A stretch of DNA of 64,000 nt from the NCBI GenBank assembly GCA_016169945.1, contig JADLSH010000275.1, positions 62,001 to 126,000 on the forward strand, written 5' to 3'. The DNA is from Trachythela sp. YZ-2020 (lineage: Eukaryota; Cnidaria; Anthozoa; Malacalcyonacea; Clavulariidae). Every line of letters starts with the position of its first letter. The first letter of the stretch is position 1. The notes beneath the pieces were generated by a model that saw only the letters and a list, made by a program, of their open reading frames with translations, was not told the DNA's origin and made no database searches. Below, piece by piece: positions 22,111 to 32,791 of the stretch. The position numbers were made by a program, and so were the translations under genes.

Positions 22111-22846
22111 TAAAAGTCATACTTCCTAATTTATATATACCAATGAGTTTCGATTATTGTCCAGCTTCACTAGATAATATCAACAAAATATTTAATGAAA
22201 AACATCATTTTGATATTTCGAGAAAATGTGCTTTGGTCAATGTCCTACGTACATAATGCATAAATGTACTCAAGTGTATGACAAAAGTTTGTTGTTGTTG
22301 GCGGCTTAGCTTGGCACATAACCCATGACGTCGACGATGGTATTGTTCTGTGGCATTCATCGATTGTATAATGCAGATCGATGTTGTAGTATATATAACA
22401 AGCAACATAATTAAGTACACTTTGGCAATTGCACGAGGAGCCAGCAATTTTATATCATCTGTATATCTACTGGTTTTTTGAGTAGGTTTTACTCACATCT
22501 GGCATACATATACATCTTTGGTACTTTTCTCTTTCTTGATATCCTTAACTGGCTTAAGCATATTATTATTTATTGAAAATAATTCAAGAGTTTTGATTGG
22601 TTAAGAGCTGTCGGTGAAATCGTCATATCCGCTCGGTAGCTGCCCAGACTTGGAGTTATGGCATCACCGTGGAATATTGAAAACAAATATACCACGTTTG
22701 ACGTAATTTCGTGGTATATTGAAAAGCAATGTAACACGCTATGACGTCACGCTAATTTATGCGGCTTATGCCAAAAGCGGGAAAATACAAATAGCTTCCT
22801 GAAAGGAAAGGTTCGCCTGAGTCCGAAATATTTACAAATAAATAAT

Positions 22847-22939
22847 AAAACAATTATTGAATTCGGTACTCGCAGGATATGAGGAATTATTAAGGCCTCG
22901 GTTTGTATATCCTACTCGACCTCATTCAATAATTGTTTA
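22847..22939. repeat. imperfect palindrome
   Basis: AAACAATTATTGAAT at the left is matched by ATTCAATAATTGTTT at the right, with further pairing of GCAGGATAT and ATATCCT, giving arms of about 45 bp with almost no loop. It may be a very short hairpin element. Confidence 0.5.
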
Positions 22940-23557
22940 TAATCCATAACAACGAAACCAATGTATCCTTGCCACACAAAAGAGTGCAAAACACCATGCC
23001 AAAGAACATTTAAAAAACACATTTCCCGAAACATCGCAACTCACTTGGATATATAAATAAGAAGTCGGTTACATTGTCCAGTTCGATCAGTTAATTAACT
23101 TAAATACTTAATACAAAATTAGTACTCTATTAATAGACAGCGATTATGTCTGCTGTAGTATAGATGCATGCAGCATGCACATAAAGTTGAATTATTAATT
23201 AAATCAACGACAACAAACTGCCCTAATATTCTTTGAGCGACATTTTGAGCAAATAGTTTTATATGTTCGTATCCGGTCGCTATCAAAAATAGTATCTAGA
23301 AGTTCCATATAATAAGTATAAGGAGCTTTCTTGAAACATACAATGGAAGTGCATGCTTTTATGATGGAACTGGTCTATTGTCAACACTAAGAGATGTTCG
23401 TTCTTGTTTGTGAGTGACATAAACTACAGGCATTTCAAAAATTATGTCTACTTATAGGCACTGTGTATGTTCAAGCCGTGCGGACGTGTCGCTCAGAGCT
23501 CCTGAATTAAAATAATTTGAGAACTGTTAAGTCATGGTAGACAACGTTGAAACCTCA
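22940..23557. other. non-coding; possible 5' flank of the SAP-ORF retroelement
   Basis: No open frame is credible. If the transposon at 23561-29897 is removed, this sequence joins directly to ATGGCAAGC at 29898, so its right end is the 5' flank of that ORF and could include the retroelement's promoter. Confidence 0.35.
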
Positions 23558-23560
23558 ATG

Positions 23561-23762
23561 TAGGCCGTGAGCTAGTGCCTGAAAACTTTTAGTTTCATTG
23601 GACACCTCGCTAAGCTAAAAAATAACTACATATTCTTATAGATTAAAATACGCTGAATCCAAATCTAAAAAGTTCTTGTCGATCCCGCCTGCAGTTTTTT
23701 TTTAATTCTCGATTGAAATCTTCAAAATTCACTATTTTGAATGCCATCGCGCGATTGCGTTT
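23561..23762 (+). repeat. left terminal inverted repeat of the transposon
   Basis: It matches the reverse complement of 29686-29897. Shared blocks include TAGGCCGTGAGCTAGTG, TTTCATTGGACACCTCGC, GATCCCGCCTGCAG and CATCGCGCGATTGCG. Homology stops abruptly after GCGATTGCGTTT on both sides. Confidence 0.9.
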
Positions 23763-23885
23763 CACGAAAACACATCTTTCAAAAAACGTCTTAGCAATAA
23801 TCGAACCTACATCGCCTTCAACTCGGGCACATTCGGGCCATTCTAAGATACATAAAATTGTGACACATCATTATTCGTAAACAAA

Positions 23886-26800
23886 ATGGCCGCAGCAATG
23901 TCGTGCATTATTCATGATTGTAAATGTAACACGAAACCTGATCAGTTGAAGTACTTTAAACCGGTGACATTATCCAGATTCTTGGAGTGCCGGAATATAT
24001 GGCTCGAATTACAAGGCGAGCAAAAGGATATGGCAGAAAAATCGTTCGAATATATTTCCGAAGCGGACGAAGGTACGTTTGACGAGAATGAGGACTGTGA
24101 TTTTATCAATGCAAGAGAGCAAATTCCATTCTATCATATGGAGTGCTACAGAAAGTTCATAGGTAAAACAAGGATTGAAAGAGCCCAGCGGTCAAACCAA
24201 AACAATATTTCTGGAGGTGAACCTGTGGCAAAGTCTGCAATGAAGACTTATAGTTCTAACCTTAATAGCAACCGGTTGCAACGAACACAAGTTGGTTCTG
24301 AAAGTAGATCAATCAATAATGTTCTTCCAAGAATATGTCTGATCTGCAAGAAGAAAGAGCTCACATATACATGTAAGGTAAGTTAGGGAGTATAAATTGA
24401 TGTGATACTATGCAATAATTCTATGCTAGTTAATTAATCATATTGTCGTATAACATAATTAAAGCTATAAAATTCTACAGTAGCTACAACACGTGTTCTT
24501 TATAAATTCTGACAGGACACGAAGAAACGAAAAATTCAAAAACTTACTCAAAGTCAGACTTTTGATGCTGGGAAGCTACGAAGGGCGGCAGAATTAAAAC
24601 ATGATGAATCCATTCTTGTACATATAAGGGACAAAGACTGTGTGGCAATCGAGGCATGCTATCACAAGAACTGTTTTATGACATACACAAACTTTTTAAA
24701 TATTGACAGAATTGAAGAGAAAACAGAGTTTCTATATGAAAAATCGTATGAAATTTTCTGCAAAGAAGTTGTGCAAAAACGACTTTTAGAGAACAAATAA
24801 ATATTACGTGCACCACTCCTGTTTAAGGAGTTTGTGAACATTGTACATCGCGAGCAAGGGTGTGATGCATCAAATTATCAAGTACATCGTCTAAAGAGGA
24901 GATTGAAAAAGACATACCTCCAATTGGTTTTCCACATGCCTAGTAGACGTGTTCTGGGTGAGCTGGTATTTAGTGAAAACATTAGTTTGGGTGAAATTGC
25001 AGAAGAGAACATTTGTCAAGGTGAGGATATTGAAGGTTTTTGTGACAATGATGCTGACAATAGTGATCAGGAAACTATTCCTGAATCAAGCAGCACAGTA
25101 ACTGGTCCTGATGACGAGTCATACAGAAGGAATCTCTATCACACCGCAATGTTTCTCCATGATAAAATTAAAGAATGTAAACCATTTTATGATAGTTGGC
25201 CGCCTCGCCCTTCTGAGATAAATACTGAAAGTGCAGAAATAATTATTCCATCTCATTTAGCTGCATTTCTGTCATGGCTGCTTGGATTTACTACAGATGT
25301 TAGCATAAATGCCTATTCAAGTCTTCCTGAGAAGAAGTATTTGAAAATTATTTCAATTGCACAAGACATTATATATGTATGTTCTAATGGCACAAAACAC
25401 ACCCCAAAATCCATAGCATTGGGCATGACTGTCAGGCAAATGACAGGGACATATCACCTAACAAGGATCCTTAATGGATATGGAAATTCTTTGTCATATT
25501 CAACAGTTCGATCTCTCGACACAGCTTTAGCATCTCGCAATTTGGGCACAACAGTTACTATACCAGAAGGAATAACTGCAAACAAATTTACAATACTAGT
25601 TTGGGACAATATTGTTTTCCTAGAAGAAACCCCACCTGGTGCTGGAACAACTCATATGGGTAATGGAATAATAATTCAACAAACTAAGCCTAATGAGAAG
25701 TTGCCAATTCAATATGTAAACACAATCAAACTAAAGAAATCAGTTCGCACTCTAAAGGCTCCACAACAACAATTGAGCCAATACATCTTAGGGAAGAAAT
25801 AATCCCCAAAATTGTATAACGCAAATGGTAATATAAATGTATGTCTTGCTGCATATGAGGAAACTCTCGAGGCAAGTCAAAAACTTGACTTTGTATATAT
25901 CTTATGTAAACACTATTGTAATCAGGAAGTTAAAGTTCTACCAGGATGGACAGGGTTTAATACAATCATCAGTGGCAAACCATGCTCCTTGTCAAAGATT
26001 GCTTACCTTCCAGTTGTCGACGCCCCAGTAACCGAACTTTCAACAGTTTATGCGATATTGAAGAGAAGTGCAGATATTGCTGACAAATTCCAACTGATGT
26101 ATGCTGTATTAATTTTTGACGAAGCCCTACATTCTAAGGCACAACAAGTTCGATGGAAATCCGAAGAATTTCTTTCAAAATTCATAATTCGCTTGGGGGA
26201 TTTTCATGCATGTATGTCGTATGCTTCTGCCATTGCTTGTCGATTCCGTGAGGCTGGATTACAGGTAAGACAAAATTTCCACATAGTGCTTTAGGTTGTA
26301 GTGTAATGGGTACAGTTGTACATACTACATAATGTTGGAATCACCCATGTACCTCATTATGCTAATGACTATAGGTAGCTAAGAATAATTCTTAGCATGC
26401 AGTTTACTTGAGTATATTATTGGTTTTAATTTTAGGACATATTAGTTGAGTCAGAAACTGTTGCTCAAGGGTCCCTTAATGGTGTATTTAGCGGAAAACA
26501 TTACAACAGATGTATTCGTGCTCACAAATTAGTTTATGAAGCCCTTGAGAGACTTCGTTTTGAGGCATTTCTTGAAAGTGATGCAATTGTGGAAACTGTA
26601 GAAGCAGCTGATCTTGCTAAAAGTTTGGTGGACAACCTAAATGAGTTGGAGATGGATGGTCAAGGGCTTGCACATGGGCAAACTGTAACTGATATGGTAC
26701 AAAGATAAGTCATGTAATTTTACATTGATTTAAGAATGTGGAACTTACAGTATCTTCATATTCACTTACATTCAGATACTAGATAGAGAGAACAGCTTAG

Positions 26801-29227
26801 CTAGAACAAATACAATTGCATCCCCATATAAATAAGGGAAGCCTACAGTAGATTATTTGCCAACAGTATATGAAGGCCATTTACATGTAAGTATAATGGT
26901 CTTCTATAATGAGCTCCTATAGTGGTTAAATGTGCTATCCACCGACTGAAGTTTAGTTATCCATATTTTGAGCTCTTATTTATTATATGTAATATGTGAT
27001 GGAAAGGAATTGATCCCCATTTACTCCCCATAGAACCATGTACATTACTATATATTTTAAACCTAAATCTGACCCTCAAGCAGCCTTAGTACTATTACAG
27101 GTTTCAATTTTAGGTTTGTTGTATGCATATAAATAAATGCATCATGTTTTAATTATTGCTATATATGTTATTTCATTAGAAATAATTTTTTTTAGGTACC
27201 AAAGATTTATCGCAGAAGAAAGTGAAAGAAGCAAAACATTTCAGTTCTGGTCATCTTACATCGATATGGTGCATACGCTGTTATCATTTATCAGGGCCAC
27301 ACGCACAACCAACTGGTCTCTTCATCTCTCATCCATCCGAGGAATGTTACCATGGTTCATTGCATATGATAGGATAAACTATGCTAGATATTGTACTGTA
27401 TACTGGCTCGAAATGATATCCTTAGAGACCACTCACCCAGGTAATACAAAATACAACCAATGATATTACTTGAAATGAATAGAGTATGAACTTTTAATTG
27501 TTTTTTCCCTTGAAGGTTCTCTGTCTGAAATCTCTACACAATGGACAGTTCAACGGCAAGATAAATACGGATTTTCAGCTATTGCATGTGACCAAGCAAT
27601 TGAACAGACTTGTAATCGAGATTCCAAAACTAAAGGTGGTATAACTGGGATGACACGTAATCGAGGGGCAATCAACAGGTGGATTCTGGCTCAAGCTGAC
27701 CGATGTGCTATCACAAGGCAGTGCACTATGATGGCAGGTGTGGGAGAAGAACAAAGGTATCTATATAAATCCATATGAATTAAGTTAGAATAGCTACACA
27801 TTTTAGTTTGGAGAAACACCACATTATTTATAATGCAAAATAGATATTTGTGGCATTTCAACAAACAAAAAAATATAATAGATTGATTGCATCGAACCTA
27901 GCAATATTTAAAATAACAATTAGTTAAAAAATCCGTTTATTTGTCACCAAATTCCCAATTTATTTTCATAGAACACGAAAAGATCTTGACGAGACAGCTT
28001 GCAAGTTACATGAGAAGTCTGTTCAGCAAGTTATGGAAACAATCTGCTCAATGTTCAATCCTTTTAGTTCTGAAAGTCCAAATGAGCTTGTTAATATATG
28101 TAGTGGTGTAGTAGCTGATGAAGGAACAGCAGAAGACTTGAGCGATACATATCTGAAAGGAGATGAGAAGGCAGAAGATTTTATGAAGTCAAGGGTGTTG
28201 TGTGAGGAACCGGACATTTTCTCTCCCATAACCACCATGAAATTACAAACATTTAAAACTATGGCAAAACCAAATGCTACTAAGACAACTTCTGGTAAAA
28301 TGGTTCCTATAAAAAATGACTGTACATTTTGGGCGAGGCTTGTACTTATTGCACAAAATCGAAAACTTGACCTTCAAGAAGTGTTTAGCTACTCACTTAG
28401 ATCATATCCCAGGGCGTTGGCTTCTGATTCAGGCAGCCTTAATAAAACAGCCAAGTCAAAACTTCTTCATGCTTTGGAAGTGGAAGCAGGTCAACCACTA
28501 GTTGATGTAATATCACAACAAAGCACCACAATTGTTGATGCCATGGCGTTACTGCAAATGCTTAATGCTAAAGATATTCCTGGCACATTTTCCCAACTAG
28601 CTGACAAAATCTTGAAGAAAGTTATCTCTATTGCACGGTACAACAATTCAAAAAGAGTGGACTTTGTTTCAGACAGGTACCCGGAGGTTAGCACAAAGAA
28701 TGCAGAAAGGCTGAATCGAGCAGCTTCTGGCACACAATCTGTTACAATCCTGAATGGTAACCAAAAAGTTCCAAAGCAGTGGAAAAAATTCTTGAATCTT
28801 GGTCGTAATAAGGAGGAACTCATTGAGTTTCTGGTTAATCAATGGAAATTAGTCCCTGCCTTTGCACTGGAACCAATTACTGAACTGCATGCGACTTGTG
28901 CTGAAAAATGTTTTTGCTTTAAACCATATCAAGACCATATTCTGGAAGTTGAAGAAGTTCCACACCTTACTTCCGACCATGAAGAAGCAGACACACGAAT
29001 GTTTTTGCATGCACAACATGCAGGAGAATCATCGGAAAATGTAGTAATCAAAAGCCCTGACACTGATGTCTTTGTAATTGCCTTAGCGCATGACAGTACA
29101 AGCAATGCCAGAATAATATTTCAAACTGGTACAGGAAATAACGTAAGAAATATTGACACCAGCAAGGTTGCTGAACACTATGGTGACAAGTGCTGCAAAG
29201 CACTTATTGGCTTCCATTTTTTTTCAG
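23886..29227 (+). pseudogene. Academ-like transposase with XPG-I-like domain, six exons
   Basis: Exons by splice sites and reading phase: 23886-24377, 24516-26264, 26436-26704, 27196-27440, 27516-27756, 27972-29227, giving about 1417 codons in one frame. The N-terminus has two similar Cys/His modules (CIIHDCKC..HMECYRKF and CLICKKKE..CYHKNCF), likely DNA binding. The middle carries NKFTILVWDNIVF and IACDQAIEQTCNRDSK. The last exon holds HEEADTRMFLHA, then SPDTDVFVIAL and GFHFFSG, which align with the acidic strands of XPG/FEN nucleases. Lesions: in-frame TAA at 24798-24800 and 25800-25802; exon 3 donor AG|ATAAGT instead of AG|GTAAGT; the GCD-type third acidic motif and the C-terminus absent. 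Academ identity is inference; the multicopy animal family is recognised from memory. Confidence 0.75.
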
Positions 29228-29685
29228 GTACATATAGTTCTATACCTCTCCCTTCAGTGTGGAAAGTTTGTATGTTACACCAAATATATTTGCCAGTTTG
29301 GCATGAATGAAGAGTATTATTTGGAAAGACAATAGCTGTTATTATATTTCAGTCTGTCTGAAGTTTCAAACATTCACTGGCATAATACTTGGCATATATA
29401 CAACAAACATTCCACTATGGCCTTCCCTGCATAAGGAATTGACCCCTATCCTTCTTTGGATCTGCTATTATATTGATATTCCAATTAAAACTTTATTCTA
29501 TGGATGGGTGAATATTTGCACACAACATGTTCTATACGCATGTTCTACAGTTCTGGTTATATCGATAAATGCATAATAAAAAAACACATACCTGAAATAG
29601 CTTTCGGCTATAAGCCGGTAAAAACCGGCATATAATCGGCACAGGTTCGTGACGGAAGTATGTTTTTTGTCGCAAAAGTGACAAT

Positions 29686-29897
29686 AAACGCAATCGCGCG
29701 ATGGAATTCAAAATAGTGAACTTTGAAGATTTCAATCGAGAATTAAAAAAAAACTGCAGGCGGGATCGACAAGAACTTTTTAGATTTGGATTCAGCGTGT
29801 TTTAATCTAGAAGAATATGTAGTTATTTTTTAGCTTAGCGAGGTGTCCAATGAAACTCGTTTTCTAGCCATCTTTTGGTGCACTAGCTCACGGCCTA
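29686..29897 (-). repeat. right terminal inverted repeat of the transposon
   Basis: This is the reverse-complement partner of 23561-23762, with about 10 extra bases near 29862-29876. The last base before the ATG target duplication is 29897. Confidence 0.9.
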
Positions 29898-30352
29898 ATG
29901 GCAAGCTTTATGATGTCCAACGATAAAGACTTCAAAGATTTAACATTAAGCGAAATCATAAGCTTAAAGTCGCCGAATTAAAGGAAAGACTGTCCTTTCT
30001 TGGCCTACCTAACTCGGGATTGAAAGATGACTTGGTTTCTAGATTGCATTCTTATTGTCAATTGCAAGCAGCAGGAGCAGATTCGAAAATTGACGAAGAA
30101 GCAAACCCTATCGAGAAAGAAACAATCGAAGGCGATACAGAGCCTCAGGCTGAGAAGACAGCAGAAGGATGTGAGGAAACAAGTCCCAAATTTCGCGAAC
30201 AAGTCATTAACTTCATGGCAAGTACAAACGGCAAAATTCAAGCGCTCATGGCCGAAGTCCATGCCCTAAAAGAAACCAAAACAGCACACGCATTTCAAGG
30301 AGCTGTTAACGATTTAAAGAAAGAGAAGTCAAAACTTATTCAAGACAGATAA
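29898..30352 (+). pseudogene. SAP-domain ORF (retroelement ORF1-like)
   Basis: ATG at 29898 starts MASFMMSNDKDFKDLTLSEI. A single frameshift before 29966 leads into the open frame KVAELKERLSFLGLPNSGL-KDDLVSRL, a clear SAP motif (two short helices with a Gly turn that bind scaffold DNA). An acidic, coiled-coil-like stretch follows (EEANPIEKET and KIQALMAEVHALKE), and the frame stops at 30350-30352. It lies just before the LINE RT and in the same direction, so it may be that element's ORF1. The start codon doubles as the right target duplication of the transposon. Confidence 0.55.
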
Positions 30353-30466
30353 AATAAGAGAATGCTCAGAAAAAAGAGCTGGAACTTGATAAATACATTG
30401 CTGGGTAGAAACATAAAATCAGCGACTGTAAATTAACTCTTTATAAACAATAGAGCTGTTTGAGAT

Positions 30467-32114
30467 GATAATCATATAGCTGGAGCTTTTAATGAATACT
30501 TCATAAATATTGGGCCTAAGTTGGCTGCTGAAGTAAATGATCCAACCAACCAGGCTTGTCCTGACACAAATTCTGAGCTGTATTCTGGCCTGCATTGTTT
30601 GGGTTCACAGTTCATATTTTCTGAAATTGACCAGAACAATGTAGCCAGAAGCTTAAAACTGCTGAAAGTCTCAAAAGCGACAGGTATGGACAACATTCCT
30701 GCCAAAATCCTTAAGATGTCAGCAGATATAATAGCCCCATCTCTAACTGCTATTTTCAATTTGTCCCTAAACTCTGGGGTATATATAGATGTGTGGAAAC
30801 AAGCCCGGATAACACCAATATATAAATCTGAAGACAGGCGGAAGTGTGAAAACTACCGTCCTATTTCAATTTTACCGGTAATTAGTAAGATATTTGAAAA
30901 GCAAGTCTTCGATCAATTATATGATTATCTAGCCAAGAATTCATTGCTGTCGAAATTCCAATCGGGTTTTCGTCCAAAACATTCGACCATGTCTGCCCTT
31001 ATTCAAATGTGTGATCAATGCTTAGAAAACATGGATAATGGTATGTTAAATGGCGTTGTTTTTCTTGACATTAGAAAAGCCTTTGACTCTATAAATCACT
31101 CTATTTTGTTAAATAAGATGAATGATCAATTCGGAGTCCAAGGACTCGAACTAAAATGGTTTGATTCCTACCTAACCAATAGAGAACAAGTGTGTGTTGT
31201 TAACGGTCGCAAATCGTCATCAATGAAAATAATATGTGGAGTACCACAAGGATCGACTTTAGGACCACTATTGTTTTTACTGTACATTAATGACATGCCA
31301 AAATGTCTGCAATGTACAACACCGTGCCTATATGCTGATGACACTGAAATTTTCTCCTCATACCGATCTAAAAAATATTCATGATTGGCTTGCCAAGAAT
31401 AAACTACAACATCACCCAACTAAATCGAAATTGATGTTTATTGGGTCTTCATATAATCTAAAGAACAAGGTTGGTGAGGGTTGTGTGTTCCTGGGTGACA
31501 AACCAGTTCCCCGAACCGGTTCACAAAAGTGCTTGGGGGTAGAAATAGATGAGAATTTAACCTGGGAAAAACAAATTGAGGCTATCTGGAAAAAAGTTGG
31601 TGCTGGTATTGGGGCTATAAACCGTGCTAAGCCCTATGTTGAATCTAGCACGTTACAAACCATATATAACGCGTTAGTACAGTCTTATTTTGACTACTGC
31701 TCCATCCTATGGGGGAATTGTGGGAAGTCCCTGCAAGACAAACTACAGAAATTTCAATCACTTGCGGCAAGAGTGATTACGGGGCCACTTACGAAATAAG
31801 GTCAGCTGACGTTCTTGACAACCTGTCATGGGAAACACTGAATGTCAGGCGATCCAACACAAAGGCTACATATATGTATATTAAACTACCACACCGCCCA
31901 AAATCTAAAATAATCCTTTGGTGAAAGGAGTGCGACACAAAATACATACAATCTTAGAAATAATGATGTAGATTTAGCACTCCTAAAACCAAAGACGGAA
32001 TTTTTAAAGAGAACCTTTAAATATAGCGGCGCTATTTTGTGGAATGATCTTCCGCGAGAAGCTAAATCGGCTAATGCGCTTGATTGTTTCAAACGGGATA
32101 TACATTCAAACTAA
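30467..32114 (+). pseudogene. LINE reverse transcriptase ORF2, endonuclease-less
   Basis: Coding starts inside the pre-RT region (AFNEYFINIGPKLA). The RT fingers and palm follow in order: KATGMDNIPAKIL, NYRPISILPVISKIFEK, SGFRPKHSTMSALI, VVFLDIRKAFDSINH, GVPQGSTLGPLLFLLYINDM and YADDTEIF (catalytic DD present). A frameshift/deletion at about 31365-31380 precedes NIHDWLAKNKLQHHP and KCLGVEIDENLTWEKQI; another near 31790 precedes ATYEIRSADVLDNLSWETLN; the tail ILWNDLPREAKSAN ends at TAA 32112. It resembles CR1/Jockey-group LINEs. The apurinic endonuclease is absent: only ~115 bp separate the SAP ORF from the RT. Confidence 0.8.
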
Positions 32115-32291
32115 AGTGTGATGCTGTATTATGCACTGAGCGACTTACTGTATTATAGTTATCAACGTAGTGTTTGCATGTATTTATTTCCGTAGTCCTT
32201 ATTTTAATTTGCAAATATATAATAATAATTTGTGTGACGACCCTCGTGGAAATCAGCTGCGTGTTGACGAGGCAAACGTGTTTAAATAAAG

Positions 32292-32313
32292 TTTTACCTA
32301 CCTACCTACCTAA
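32292..32313 (+). repeat. (CTAC)n 3' tail of the LINE
   Basis: AATAAAG followed by CTACCTACCTACCTA ends the LINE copy. Short tetranucleotide tails are typical of CR1/L2-like LINEs and mark the 3' insertion boundary. Confidence 0.65.
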
Positions 32314-32472
32314 TGCCAGACAATTTTACATGTCAAGGGAGGACTTCAAGAGTTGTACATACTGTAGTTGCATGTCTGTTAAACTGTTAACAAAACTATC
32401 TGTCAATATGACCTGTTAACCGTTAACATGCAGTGTTGCAGATAGCTTTGCCTAATGTGTTTGTTAACGATA

Positions 32473-32593
32473 GACCAGACCAGACCAGACCAGACCAGAC
32501 CAGACCAGACCAGACCAGACCAGACCAGACCAGACCAGACCAGACCAGACTAGACTAGACTAGACTAGACTAGACTAGACTAGACTAGACTAG
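32473..32593. repeat. pentanucleotide microsatellite, two-phase
   Basis: About 16 units of CCAGA are followed without a gap by about 9 units of CTAGA. The switch is one C-to-T change that spread through the distal half. Confidence 0.9.
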
Positions 32594-32791
32594 GTATATA
32601 ATAAAGTGTTATAATACCTGATGTAAAGCGCATTTGATCATATGACACATAACTTTGCACTACAGAAATCTTAAGCAATCATTTAGTTATATATCTAATA
32701 CATAAATAAATTAACGATGCAAACCATTTTTTAGCGTTTACCACTACATTTGAAAGTTTTTTTGCAATCAATCAAACCACTGATCACGGTT

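Larger units (their letters stand above)
23561..29897 (+). mobile_element. Academ-like DNA transposon, complete with both ends
   Basis: The left end starts TAGGCCGTGAGCTAGTG; the right end is its reverse complement. Terminal inverted repeats run 23561-23762 and 29686-29897 (about 200-212 bp, close to 90% identical by eye, with a 10-bp indel region). ATG at 23558-23560 and at 29898-29900 is a 3-bp target duplication. The single gene inside ends in an XPG-I-like nuclease region. Long inverted repeats, a 3-bp duplication and an XPG nuclease are what I recall for the AcademX group of the Academ superfamily. A TA duplication (TA|GGCC..GGCC|TA) cannot be excluded. Confidence 0.75.

Noticed and set aside
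22029..22256. Proline-rich frame and its glycine-rich reverse frame
   Set aside because: Compositional effect of a C-rich tract with a run of about 14 C.
23561..29897. Host gene of unknown function
   Set aside because: The gene is bounded by matched ~200-bp inverted repeats and a direct ATG duplication, which explain it as transposon cargo.
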